DNA from: Bathynomus jamesi
Lineage: Eukaryota > Arthropoda > Malacostraca > Isopoda > Cirolanidae
Reading direction: 5' to 3'
DNA: 64,000 bases
Assembly: GCA_023014485.1 (NCBI GenBank)
Contig: JAJOZX010012075.1
Coordinates: forward strand, 39,227 to 103,226
The position numbers and the translations under genes are program-made. Positions 47,485-58,702 of this stretch are shown piece by piece (position 1 is the stretch's first letter; every line of letters starts with the position of its first letter). A model generated the notes under the pieces. The model was not told where the DNA came from. It saw only the letters and a program-made list of their open reading frames with translations, and did not search any database.

Positions 47485-47902
47485 TCAGTTGTTGAGAGTG
47501 TGTTTCTTGAAGCTGTCAAAGCGGCGTCTGTTGAACTCCACAGCTTGAAGGAGATAGTCCCTTTGATTGGCATCTGTTGTTATGACATTTGCAAAGTCGC
47601 TCATCATCTTGACACCACGTTCAGCAATGTCATTCACCGCTTTCAGATTCTTAAACATAGTCCAACGCTTTTCTGTAGTCCTCATTCTGTGGCCAAGACG
47701 TGACAGGTTCAGAAGCCACTCGGATCCAATGTTCAGTGTGTCCAGCAGGAAATGTGATTCTGGGCCAATGAGATCAACCAGTGTGGTCTTAGCTGTGACT
47801 CTCTGGAATAGAGGCTTTCCTGTTCTGAAGCTGTCTGGCTTCTCAGTGGCATGTAACTGGGCAGCAATGTCGTGCTTCAATGGTGTCACTCAATCTACTG
47901 CT
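47485..47902 (-). pseudogene. 173-aa ORF, R9, start deleted
   Basis: This is the same type of deletion as R7 (CTGCTTGTAAAATAATG at 47898), plus an extra A near 47654, a lost C near 47710 and an extra G near 47883. Confidence 0.78.
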
Positions 47903-47937
47903 TGTAAAATAATGTTTCCATCTTAAAATGAACTTTC

Positions 47938-47963
47938 TATATATATATATATATAAAGTATAT

Positions 47964-47994
<31 letters not shown>

Positions 47995-48027
47995 TATATA
48001 TATATATAGAGAGAGAGAGAGGAGACG

Positions 48028-48060
<33 letters not shown>
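47938..48060. repeat. (TA)n(GA)n microsatellite, R9
   Basis: The tract contains TAAAGTA and GGAGACGAGAGG interruptions. Confidence 0.95.
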
Positions 48061-48062
<2 letters not shown>

Positions 48063-48139
48063 GCAGTACTGAAGTAACTGTACTCAAGTAATATTTTCAG
48101 CATCCACTTTCTAGAAAGTAAAATTATTTTAAAATAATT

Positions 48140-48272
48140 GTACTTTAACTTGTACTTTAACTTACTTTAACTTAACTACTTTAACTTACTTTAACTTACT
48201 TTATCTTACTTTAACTTACTTAACTTACTTTAACTTACTTTAACTTAACTTACTTTTACTTACTTTAACTTA
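48140..48272. repeat. ACTTTA-type minisatellite, R10
   Basis: The tract is full length. Confidence 0.85.
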
Positions 48273-48277
48273 CATTT

Positions 48278-48420
48278 TTACCGATATCTTTTCACAAAAC
48301 GTTTGGGAAATTCTGGTCATGTCTGTTGTAGAGATCCTATATCTTCTGGGTTTCTTATTTTTCTAGTGATCTTTGTGTCATCTGCAAAGGTTTACTGTGC
48401 TGTCTCTGGTAACGTCTGGT
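48278..48420 (-). pseudogene. LINE reverse-transcriptase fragment, R10
   Basis: GCAAAGGTTTAC (two bases lost) falls just upstream of FADD on the coding strand, and single-base changes occur near 48298 and 48327. Confidence 0.65.
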
Positions 48421-48764
48421 CAGGGCCGTTTCTAGCCATTAGGGGGAATTTGAGGCCCCACCCCCTCCATCCACCAACTCACGCCTTACTACATCACCTC
48501 AGCACACACATACAAAAAAATGGCTGTGTTAATAGAAAACAATTATGAAACAATTTTAATGAAAAATTTATGTCCAAAACAACAAATATGTACTTTCAGA
48601 AGACAAACAGAAAAAATACTCTTCATGAAATTCCTCAAAATTAGCTTATACATTATTTACTGTGGAATAAATGACACAGAACTATGTATAAAAAAAATAA
48701 TGCAATTATCAACTACCAAACAATTACTAACTCTACGATACAATCGTGTAATAATAGCTAACAG

Positions 48765-50931
48765 TTATACAGAACAGTTTGTATCGTCAAAATTTTGCCT
48801 CCTAGATTTTTCTGGGCGAAATTATCAAAACATCATCATGAAATCTCCCTGCCAACGTCCTGGGTGATGCTTATGATGCCAAGGGCACTGAGGCGATCCT
48901 GTCCCATTGATGATCTGAGGTATTTCTTGATTAGCTTCATCTTAGAGAAGCCTCTCGGCTGACGCTACTGTCACAGGTAGAGCGCAGGCAATTCTTAGTG
49001 CAACTCAGAGATTGGAGTATAGTTCCTCCAGTTGCATCTGATAAATAAAGGAGAGAAGCTCCAATGCAGTCATGTTGTGTGAAGGTAAAGTCGGCAAGTT
49101 CTTAATTTCGAGGGCCAGTTCTCTTCCATCAATGTCAGAGTCAGCTCCAGAGCTCAGTATCTTAGAGAGCTTTTCACACTTGCAGGACAAGTCTTTCTTG
49201 TTAATTGTGGTGAAGTTTAGGAGAACCCCAAATATGTCCCTCACATCATCTAATGTTTTGAATCTCTCATTTATTGACCCCATGGTACAATCCACCACCA
49301 CATTGAAAAATTTGACTTCCAGCCTCTTTAAGGCTTCTGTAAATGGTTCGTCAGGAGCTTCGTAAGCAAAGTGCTTTTTTGTGGATCTGAGCCTCTTCTC
49401 CTTCAGCACAGCCTCCACATTCATTTCCTCACATATGTCCCTAGCTACGACTTGTGCTGCAACAAAACCTTGTTTCTGTAGCTGGTGAGTGAGTCTTTTG
49501 TTTTTGTGAGGAGGTTGACTGCCACATCAAAATGCATTGTAGGAGACTGCAGAAGTTTGCTCACATGGTTAACTGCATGAAGAATGTCATACCATACTAC
49601 TGTGCAAATCTGAAAGCGATAAGACCCTACCTCCTCTGCAAGTGCTTGTGCTTCAGTCCTGGCTATGGCATCTGTGGCATTGTTTCTGACTTCCAACAGG
49701 GCCTCTCTGATGTTGTGGCTCTGGTATCGTACAGCCTCAATGCTCTTAAGCCGGCTCTCCCACCTGGTTTCACTCCAAGACTTGAGTGTTATGTTCACGT
49801 GCTTCTTTAGGATTGTCCATCTCTGTGTAGCTGCTGCAAAAAGGTTGTACAATTTTTGTACGTTGCCAAAGAAGCTGATTGCATCTGTGGAAGCTTTAGC
49901 TGCATCAGCCACTACAAGATTCAGAGTGTGAGCCCCACATGGAACATAGAGTGCACGACAGTTCTTCTCTAATAACCTTGCCTGAACACTTTTGTTCTTG
50001 CCCTTCATGTTCGCTCCGTTGTCTTATGACTGTCCTCTGCAGTCATCAAAGTGAATATTCAGTTCATCTAGTCTCTTCAGAATCAGAACTGATAAACCCA
50101 GGCCTGTACTTTCTGAAGCCTCAAGAAAGCCCAAGAAGAATTCTTTTATTTCTGGTACTTCACCCATTTTAACAGTTCTGATAATAATCGACATCTGTTC
50201 TTGGTGGCTTATGTCTGAAGTGCAGTCTAAAATGAGTGAGTAATATTTAGCTTGTTTTATTTCTGCAATAATGGCATCCAAGATCTTCCCATTAATGGAC
50301 CCAATGAGCTCATTTTGAATGATGTTTCCTAGGTAACTTGAATGACTATATTGGCCACTTTCGACTCTGCTGATGTGTTGTTTCATCACTTGATCAAATT
50401 TGGCAAGCAGCTCAACCTCCTTCAAGAAGTTGCCATTGTCTCGATTGTACAATGTAGAGGAAGACCCCCTGAAAGCAAGGTTTTTCTCTGCCAGTGATTG
50501 GATTATACTTACAAGACGTGTGAGAACATCTCGCCAGCGTCTTCGCTCTACCTCCATTAATGACATTTCAGTTTGGTCAATGGTCCTCCCAGTTTTTAGC
50601 CGCAGTTCCAGATCCTCCCATGTTGCCATGTTATCTGCATGTTCTGAACTATTTTCATGGCCTTTCAGAAGCGAACCAACGTTTATCCAATCTGAAAGTC
50701 CATCCGTAATTAGTTTGTACGACTTCCTTGAAAACAACTTGCAGCAGAAGCAATAAAGAGCATCATTCCTTCTAGAGTACATCAGCCAGCTTCGCTTTAT
50801 TTTTCCCCATTAATTAATGTTCTGTACATGTAATGGTAGCCCTGTTCAAAAATCAACTTTTTCTTATTTTCATAGGTTTCTGTACTTTTTCCCATGCTTT
50901 TTGACCTGAAAAGGCCGAAAATAACAACCAT
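48765..50931 (-). pseudogene. hAT transposase R10, four main breaks
   Basis: Open pieces are 49424-49005, 50008-49445 and 50782-50024. They are broken by the TGA at 49005, CCTTGTTTC near 49468, TAA at 50024-50026 (YDNGAN) and one T lost near 50803 (TATTTTTCCCC). Small losses also lie in the dimerisation domain near 48793, 48830 and 48951. Confidence 0.85.
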
Positions 50932-51323
50932 TTTGACCTAGGTTGTTGGGAAGCATTGCCGCATGGAGCTTTAATTTTTCTGCCTTGAAATTGGACAAAA
51001 GCACCAGTTCCGGGGTCCCTTGAATCATGTTTTGCACTATAACGTTTTATCTAAACAAGATAGAGCAACAAAATAGGCACCAAATTAAAGTGTTTTTAAT
51101 CCTCTTTCTAACTTATACAATTATGATAGTCTTCGAACAAGAAATGGTACATTGGTACATACAAAGATTTTAGAAATATCACAAAATTCGTTTTCTCACA
51201 CTCAAGGCAGACAAGGCGCCTTATTCATGACACAAATTTGAGATTAACATTTTGTCACAAGTCTAATCGATCAAGAAGTGAAAGCATTACATGATGATTA
51301 ATTTCATAATGACATTTACACAG

Positions 51324-51737
51324 TCAGTTGTTGAGAGTGTGTTTCTTGAAGCTGTCAAAGCGGCGTCTGTTGAACTCCACAGCTTGAAGGAGATAGTCCC
51401 TTTGCTTGGCATCTGTTGTTATGACATTTGCAAAGTCGCTCATCATCTTGACACCACGTTCAGCAATGTCATTCACCGCTTTCAGATTCTTAACATAGTC
51501 CAACGCTTTTCTGTAGTCCTCATTCTGTGGCCAAGACGTGACAGGTTCCAGAAGCCACTCGGATCCAATGTTCAGTGTGTCCAGCAGGAAATGTGATTCT
51601 GGGCCAATGAGATCAACCAGGGTGGTCTTAGCTGTGACTCTCTGGAATAGAGGCTTTCCTGTTCTGAAGCTGTCTGGCTTCTCAGTGGCATGTAACTGGG
51701 CAGCAATGTCGTGCTTCAATGTGTAGACTCATTACTG
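51324..51737 (-). pseudogene. 173-aa ORF, R10, start deleted
   Basis: It is open from 51719 down to the normal stop, so about 130 C-terminal residues are intact. Upstream, TGTAGACTCATTACTGCTGTAAAATATG replaces the normal sequence in part and removes the start codon. Confidence 0.75.
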
Positions 51738-51770
51738 CTGTAAAATATGTTTCCTCTTAAAAAGAAACTT

Positions 51771-51894
<124 letters not shown>

Positions 51895-51972
51895 GCAGTA
51901 CTGAAGTAACTGTACTCAAGTAATATTTTTCAGCATCCACTTTCTAGAAAGTAAAATTATTTTAAAATAATT

Positions 51973-52106
51973 GTACTTTAACTTGTACTTTAACTTACTT
52001 TAACTTAACTACTTTAACTTACTTTAACTTACTTTATCTTACTTTAACTTACTTAACTTACTTTAACTTACTTTAACTTAACTTACTTTTACTTACTTTA
52101 ACTTAC
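51973..52106. repeat. ACTTTA-type minisatellite, R11
   Basis: The tract is full length, about 12 words of 10-11 bp. Confidence 0.85.
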
Positions 52107-52110
52107 ATTT

Positions 52111-52255
52111 TTACCGATATCTTTTCACAAACGTTTGGGAAATTCTGGTCATGTCTGTTTGTAGAGATCCTATATCTTCTGGGTTTCTTATTTTTCTAGT
52201 GATCTTTGTGTCATCTGCAAAGGATGTTACTGTGCTGTCTCTGGTAACGTCTGGT
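52111..52255 (-). pseudogene. LINE reverse-transcriptase fragment, R11
   Basis: It is open from 52255 to the stop at 52111-52113: DVTRDSTVTSFADDTKI, then TRKIRNPEDIGSLQTDMTRI and SQTFVKRYR. Confidence 0.72.
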
Positions 52256-52598
52256 CAGGGCCGTTTCTAGCCATTAGGGGGAATTTGAGGCCCCACCCCC
52301 TCCATCCACCAACTCACGCCTTACTACATCACCTCAGCACACACATACAAAAAAATGGCTGTGTTAATAGAAAACAATTATGAAACAATTTTAATGAAAA
52401 ATTTATGTCCAAAACAACAAATATGTACTTTCAGAAGACAAACAGAAAAAATACTCTTCATGAAATTCCTCAAAATTAGCTTATACATTATTTACTGTGG
52501 AATAAATGACACAGAACTATGTATAAAAAAAATAATGCAATTATCAACTACCAAACAATTACTAACTCTACGATACAATCGTGTAATATAGCTAACAG

Positions 52599-52844
52599 TT
52601 ATACAGAACAGTTTGTATCGTCAAAATTTTTGCCTCCTAGATTTTTCTGGGCGAAATTATCAATAACATCATCATATGAAATCTCCCTGCCAACGTCCTG
52701 GGTGATGCTTATGATGCCAAGGGCACTGAGGCGATCCTGTCCCATTGATGATCTGAGGTATTTCTTGATTAGCTTCATCTTAGAGAAGCTCCTCTCGGCT
52801 GACGCTACTGTCACAGGTAGAGCGCAGGCAATTCTTAGTGCAAC
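52599..52844 (-). pseudogene. hAT C-terminal dimerisation domain after the TGA, R11
   Basis: It is in the same frame as the main ORF: VALRIACALPVTVASAERSF, then SKMKLIKKYLRSSMGQDRLS. This is the conserved Dimer_Tnp_hAT segment. It has no ATG near its start, so it would be made only by reading through the TGA. The tail after QDVGREISYDD is element-specific. Confidence 0.85.
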
Positions 52845-54773
52845 TCAGAGATTGGAGTATAGTTCCTCCAGTTGCTTCTGATAAATAAAGGAGAGAAGCT
52901 CCAATGCAGTCATGTTGTGTGAAGGTAAAGTCGGCAAGTTCTTAATTTCGAGGGCCAGTTCTCTTCCATCAATGTCAGAGTCAGCTCCAGAGCTCAGTAT
53001 CTTAGAGAGCTTTTCACACTTGCAGGACAAGTCTTTCTTGTTAATTGTGGTGAAGTTTAGGAGAACCCCAAATATGTCCCTCACATCATCTAATGTTTTG
53101 AATCTCTCATTTATTGACCCCATGGTACAATCCACCACCACATTGAAAAATTTGACTTCCAGCCTCTTTAAGGCTTCTGTAAATGGTTCGTCAGGAGCTT
53201 CGTAAGCAAAGTGCTTTTTTGTGGATCTGAGCCTCTTCTCCTTCAGCACAGCCTCCACATTCATTTCCTCACATATGTCCCTAGCTACGACTTGTGCTGC
53301 AACAAAACCTGTGTTTCTGTAGCTGGTGAGTGAGTCTTTTGTTTTTGTGAGGAGGTTGACTGCCACATCAAAATGCATTGTAGGAGACTGCAGAAGTTTG
53401 CTCACATGGTTAACTGCATGAAGAATGTCATACCATACTACTGTGCAAATCTGAAAGCGATAAGACCCTACCTCCTCTGCAAGTGCTTGTGCTTCAGTCC
53501 TGGCTATGGCATCTGTGGCATTGTTTCTGACTTCCAACAGGGCCTCTCTGATGTTGTGGCTCTGGTATCGTACAGCCTCAATGCTCTTAAGCCGGCTCTC
53601 CCACCTGGTTTCACTCCAAGACTTGAGTGTTATGTTCACGTGCTTCTTTAGGATTGTCCATCTCTGTGTAGCTGCTGCAAAAAGGTTGTACAATTTTTGT
53701 ACGTTGCCAAAGAAGCTGATTGCATCTGTGGAAGCTTTAGCTGCATCAGCCACTACAAGATTCAGAGTGTGAGCCCCACATGGAACATAGAGTGCACGAC
53801 AGTTCTTCTCTAATAACCTTGCCTGAACACTTTTGTTCTTGCCCTTCATGTTCGCTCCGTTGTCATATGACTGTCCTCTGCAGTCATCAAAGTGAATATT
53901 CAGTTCATCTAGTCTCTTCAGAATCAGAACTGATAAACCCAGGCCTGTACTTTCTGAAGCCTCAAGAAAGCCCAAGAAGAATTCTTTTATTTCTGGTACT
54001 TCACCCATTTTAACAGTTCTGATAATAATCGACATCTGTTCTTGGTGGCTTATGTCTGAAGTGCAGTCTAAAATGAGTGAGTAATATTTAGCTTGTTTTA
54101 TTTCTGCAATAATGGCATCCAAGATCTTCCCATTAATGGACCCAATGAGCTCATTTTGAATGATGTTTCCTAGGTAACTTGAATGACTATATTGGCCACT
54201 TTCGACTCTGCTGATGTGTTGTTTCATCACTTGATCAAATTTGGCAAGCAGCTCAACCTCCTTCAAGAAGTTGCCATTGTCTCGATTGTACAATGTAGAG
54301 GAAGACCCCCTGAAAGCAAGGTTTTTCTCTGCCAGTGATTGGATTATACTTACAAGACGTGTGAGAACATCTCGCCAGCGTCTTCGCTCTACCTCCATTA
54401 ATGACATTTCAGTTTGGTCAATGGTCCTCCCAGTTTTTAGCCGCAGTTCCAGATCCTCCCATGTTGCCATGTTATCTGCATGTTCTGAACTATTTTCATG
54501 GCCTTTCAGAAGCGAACCAACGTTTATCCAATCTGAAAGTCCATCCGTAATTAGTTTGTACGACTTCCTTGAAAACAACTTGCAGCAGAAGCAATAAAGA
54601 GCATCATTCCTTCTAGAGTACATCAGCCAGCTTCGCTTTATTTTTTCCCCATTAATTAATGTTCTGTACATGTAATGGTAGCCCTGTTCAAAAATCAACT
54701 TTTTCTTATTTTCATAGGTTTCTGTACTTTTTCCCATGCTTTTTGACCTGAAAAGGCCGAAAATAACAACCAT
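52845..54773 (-). CDS. hAT transposase, ZMYM/TTF-finger type, R11 (642 codons open)
   Basis: Domains in order: TTF-type zinc finger (RSWLMYSRRNDALYCFCCKL, Cys 61, 63, 64, with His 92 and 98), a DUF4371-like region (about 160-260), first catalytic Asp in LILDCTSD (D236), second in YDNGAN (D304), C-x2-H in PCGAHTLNLV (C332, H335) and SETRW (386-391). The frame stops at TGA 52845 where related proteins have Arg (NL-R-VALRI). The rest of the dimerisation domain follows in frame at 52599-52844, so the open product lacks most of it. The ATG at 54773 is the first in frame. TATTTTCGGCCTTTTCAG just after it looks like a splice acceptor, so the real N-terminus may come from an upstream exon. A nuclear DNA-binding transposase is expected; activity is unlikely without the dimerisation domain. 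Confidence 0.88.
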   Translation of the reverse strand: MVVIFGLFRSKSMGKSTETYENKKKLIFEQGYHYMYRTLINGEKIKRSWLMYSRRNDALYCFCCKLFSRKSYKLITDGLSDWINVGSLLKGHENSSEHADNMATWEDLELRLKTGRTIDQTEMSLMEVERRRWRDVLTRLVSIIQSLAEKNLAFRGSSSTLYNRDNGNFLKEVELLAKFDQVMKQHISRVESGQYSHSSYLGNIIQNELIGSINGKILDAIIAEIKQAKYYSLILDCTSDISHQEQMSIIIRTVKMGEVPEIKEFFLGFLEASESTGLGLSVLILKRLDELNIHFDDCRGQSYDNGANMKGKNKSVQARLLEKNCRALYVPCGAHTLNLVVADAAKASTDAISFFGNVQKLYNLFAAATQRWTILKKHVNITLKSWSETRWESRLKSIEAVRYQSHNIREALLEVRNNATDAIARTEAQALAEEVGSYRFQICTVVWYDILHAVNHVSKLLQSPTMHFDVAVNLLTKTKDSLTSYRNTGFVAAQVVARDICEEMNVEAVLKEKRLRSTKKHFAYEAPDEPFTEALKRLEVKFFNVVVDCTMGSINERFKTLDDVRDIFGVLLNFTTINKKDLSCKCEKLSKILSSGADSDIDGRELALEIKNLPTLPSHNMTALELLSFIYQKQLEELYSNL

Positions 54774-55165
54774 TTTGACCTAGGTTGTTGGGAAGCATTG
54801 CCGCATGGAGCTTTAATTTTTCTGCCTTGAAATTGGACAAAAGCACCAGTTCCGGGGTCCCTTGAATCATGTTTTGCACTATAACGTTTTATCTAAACAA
54901 GATAGAGCAACAAAATAGGCACCAAATTAAAGTGTTTTTAATCCTCTTTCTAACTTATACAATTATGATAGTCTTCGAACAAGAAATGGTACATTGGTAC
55001 ATACAAAGATTTTAGAAATATCACAAAATTCGTTTTCTCACACTCAAGGCAGACAAGGCGCCTTATTCATGACACAAATTTGAGATTAACATTTTGTCAC
55101 AAGTCTAATCGATCAAGAAGTGAAAGCATTACATGATGATTAATTTCATAATGACATTTACACAG

Positions 55166-55687
55166 TCAGTTGTTGAGAGTGTGTTTCTTGAAGCTGTCAA
55201 AGCGGCGTCTGTTGAACTCCACAGCTTGAAGGAGATAGTCCCTTTGCTTGGCATCTGTTGTTATGACATTTGCAAAGTCGCTCATCATCTTGACACCACG
55301 TTCAGCAATGTCATTCACCGCTTTCAGATTCTTAACATAGTCCAACGCTTTTCTGTAGTCCTCATTCTGTGGCCAAGACGTGACAGGTTCCAGAAGCCAC
55401 TCGGATCCAATGTTCAGTGTGTCCAGCAGGAAATGTGATTCTGGGCCAATGAGATCAACCAGTGTGGTCTTAGCTGTGACTCTCTGGAATAGAGGCTTTC
55501 CTGTTCTGAAGCTGTCTGGCTTCTCAGTGGCATGTAACTGGGCAGCAATGTCGTGCTTCAATGTGTCACTCAATCTACTGCTGAACAGGGCAAATGGCAC
55601 GACTTCCTGCGTCAGGTACCATTTGTGGTTTTCCATCTTATTAAGTACTGCATCAGCAAGCTCTGGGTCAGTTTTCTTGTACTTCAT
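55166..55687 (-). CDS. 173-aa ORF with AERGVK motif, R11 (intact)
   Basis: The sequence differs from R1 at SSRLSD and NRRRF. It is kept open in only three of thirteen units (R1, R2, R11), so there is no sign of constraint across the array. Whether it is spliced to the hAT gene downstream cannot be told; no hAT-like motif is present in it. AERGVK lies at residues 128-133. Confidence 0.6.
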   Translation of the reverse strand: MKYKKTDPELADAVLNKMENHKWYLTQEVVPFALFSSRLSDTLKHDIAAQLHATEKPDSFRTGKPLFQRVTAKTTLVDLIGPESHFLLDTLNIGSEWLLEPVTSWPQNEDYRKALDYVKNLKAVNDIAERGVKMMSDFANVITTDAKQRDYLLQAVEFNRRRFDSFKKHTLNN

Positions 55688-55729
55688 GTTTCTAGAAAGT
55701 AAAATTATGTTTCCTCTTAAAATGAACTT

Positions 55730-55730
55730 T

Positions 55731-55824
<94 letters not shown>
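55730..55824. repeat. (TA)n(GA)n microsatellite, R11
   Basis: The TA tract has one TAATA break, followed by clean GA. Confidence 0.95.
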
Positions 55825-55826
<2 letters not shown>

Positions 55827-55903
55827 GCAGTACTGAAGTAACTGTACTCAAGTAATATTTTTCAGCATCCACTTTCTAGAAAGTAAAATTATTTTAAAAT
55901 AAT

Positions 55904-56038
55904 TGTACTTTAACTTGTACTTTAACTTACTTTAACTTAACTACTTTAACTTACTTTAACTTACTTTATCTTACTTTAACTTACTTAACTTACTTTAACT
56001 TACTTTAACTTAACTTACTTTTACTTACTTTAACTTAC
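55904..56038. repeat. ACTTTA-type minisatellite, R12
   Basis: The tract is full length. Confidence 0.85.
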
Positions 56039-56042
56039 ATTT

Positions 56043-56187
56043 TTACCGATATCTTTTCACAAACGTTTGGGAAATTCTGGTCATGTCTGTTTGTAGAGAT
56101 CCTATATCTTCTGGGTTTCTTATTTTTCTAGTGATCTTTGTGTCATCTGCAAAGGATGTTACTGTGCTGTCTCTGGTAACGTCTGGT
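56043..56187 (-). pseudogene. LINE reverse-transcriptase fragment, R12
   Basis: The fragment is uninterrupted. Confidence 0.7.
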
Positions 56188-56531
56188 CAGGGCCGTTTCT
56201 AGCCATTAGGGGGAATTTGAGGCCCCACCCCCTCCATCCACCAACTCACGCCTTACTACATCACCTCAGCACACACATACAAAAAAATGGCTGTGTTAAT
56301 AGAAAACAATTATGAAACAATTTTAATGAAACATTTATGTCCAAAACAACAAATATGTACTTTCAGAAGACAAACAGAAAAAATACTCTTCATGAAATTC
56401 CTCAAAATTAGCTTATACATTATTTACTGTGGAATAAATGACACAGAACTATGTATAAAAAAAATAATGCAATTATCAACTACCAAACAATTACTAACTC
56501 TACGATACAATCGTGTAATAATAGCTAACAG

Positions 56532-58702
56532 TTATACAGAACAGTTTGTATCGTCAAAATTTTTGCCTCCTAGATTTTTCTGGGCGAAATTATCAATAAC
56601 ATCATCATATGAAATCTCCCTGCCAACGTCCTGGGTGATGCTTATGATGCCAAGGGCACTGAGGCGATCCTCCCATTGATGATCTGAGGTATTCTTGATT
56701 AGCTTCATCTTAGAGAAGCTCCTCTCGGCTGACGCTACTGTCACAGGTAGAGCGCAGGCAATTCTTAGTGCAACTCAGAGATTGGAGTATAGTTCCTCCA
56801 GTTGCTTCTGATAAATAAAGGAGAGAAGCTCCAATGCAGTCATGTTGTGTGAAGGTAAAGTCGGCAAGTTCTTAATTTCGAGGGCCAGTTCTCTTCCATC
56901 AATGTCAGAGTCAGCTCCAGAGCTCAGTATCTTAGAGAGCTTTTCACACTTGCAGGACAAGTCTTTCTTGTTAATTGTGGTGAAGTTTAGGAGAACCCCA
57001 AATATGTCCCTCACATCATCTAATGTTTTGAATCTCTCATTTATTGACCCCATGGTACAATCCACCACCACATTGAAAAATTTGACTTCCAGCCTCTTTA
57101 AGGCTTCTGTAAATGGTTCGTCAGGAGCTTCGTAAGCAAAGTGCTTTTTTGTGGATCTGAGCCTCTTCTCCTTCAGCACAGCCTCCACATTCATTTCCTC
57201 ACATATGTCCCTAGCTACGACTTGTGCTGCAACAAAACCTGTGTTTCTGTAGCTGGTGAGTGAGTCTTTTGTTTTTGTGAGGAGGTTGACTGCCACATCA
57301 AAATGCATTGTAGGAGACTGCAGAAGTTTGCTCACATGGTTAACTGCATGAAGAATGTCATACCATACTACTGTGCAAATCTGAAAGCGATAAGACCCTA
57401 CCTCCTCTGCAAGTGCTTGTGCTTCAGTCCTGGCTATGGCATCTGTGGCATTGTTTCTGACTTCCAACAGGGCCTCTCTGATGTTGTGGCTCTGGTATCG
57501 TACAGCCTCAATGCTCTTAAGCCGGCTCTCCCACCTGGTTTCACTCCAAGACTTGAGTGTTATGTTCACGTGCTTCTTTAGGATTGTCCATCTCTGTGTA
57601 GCTGCTGCAAAAAGGTTGTACAATTTTTGTACGTTGCCAAAGAAGCTGATTGCATCTGTGGAAGCTTTAGCTGCATCAGCCACTACAAGATTCAGAGTGT
57701 GAGCCCCACATGGAACATAGAGTGCACGACAGTTCTTCTCTAATAACCTTGCCTGAACACTTTTGTTCTTGCCCTTCATGTTCGCTCCGTTGTCTTATGA
57801 CTGTCCTCTGCAGTCATCAAAGTGAATATTCAGTTCATCTAGTCTCTTCAGAATCAGAACTGATAAACCCAGGCCTGTACTTTCTGAAGCCTCAAGAAAG
57901 CCCAAGAAGAATTCTTTTATTTCTGGTACTTCACCCATTTTAACAGTTCTGATAATAATCGACATCTGTTCTTGGTGGCTTATGTCTGAAGTGCAGTCTA
58001 AAATGAGTGAGTAATATTTAGCTTGTTTTATTTCTGCAATAATGGCATCCAAGATCTTCCCATTAATGGACCCAATGAGCTCATTTTGAATGATGTTTCC
58101 TAGGTAACTTGAATGACTATATTGGCCACTTTCGACTCTGCTGATGTGTTGTTTCATCACTTGATCAAATTTGGCAAGCAGCTCAACCTCCTTCAAGAAG
58201 TTGCCATTGTCTCGATTGTACAATGTAGAGGAAGACCCCTGAAAGCAAGGTTTTTCTCTGCCAGTGATTGGATTATACTTACAAGACGTGTGAGAACATC
58301 TCGCCAGCGTCTTCGCTCTACCTCCATTAATGACATTTCAGTTTGGTCAATGGTCCTCCCAGTTTTTAGCCGCAGTTCCAGATCCTCCCATGTTGCCATG
58401 TTATCTGCATGTTCTGAACTATTTTCATGGCCTTTCAGAAGCGAACCAACGTTTATCCAATCTGAAAGTCCATCCGTAATTAGTTTGTACGACTTCCTTG
58501 AAAACAACTTGCAGCAGAAGCAATAAAGAGCATCATTCCTTCTAGAGTACATCAGCCAGCTTCGCTTTATTTTTTCCCCATTAATTAATGTTCTGTACAT
58601 GTAATGGTAGCCCTGTTCAAAAATCAACTTTTTCTTATTTTCATAGGTTTCTGTACTTTTTCCCATGCTTTTTGACCTGAAAAGGCCGAAAATAACAACC
58701 AT
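56532..58702 (-). pseudogene. hAT transposase R12, nearly intact
   Basis: Three pieces, 57779-56775, 58223-57795 and 58702-58193, are separated by TAA at 57795-57797 (YDNGAN) and one C lost near 58237. The TGA is at 56775-56777. Two small losses (GATCCTCCCATT, AGGTATTCTTG near 56670-56692) alter the dimerisation domain; the second is shared with R8. Confidence 0.85.

Larger units (their letters stand above)
44222..48060. repeat. Tandem unit R9 (3839 bp, short class)
   Basis: The YDNGAN codon is intact here (TAT at 46184), unlike the neighbours R8 and R10. Confidence 0.93.

Noticed and set aside
52845..52847. TGA as selenocysteine or a reassigned codon
   Set aside because: The expected residue is Arg, and X carries TAA and TAG in its frame, so no single reassignment explains the stops. 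A decayed founder is simpler.
52912..53205. + strand ORF beginning MLCEGKVGKFLIS in several units
   Set aside because: Antisense of the hAT C-terminal region; its conservation follows from the repeat.
53373..54013. Long + strand ORFs repeated in every unit opposite the hAT gene (for example 53373-53651, 53506-53772, 53780-54013)
   Set aside because: They are antisense shadows of the hAT reading frame, with no domain signature of their own.
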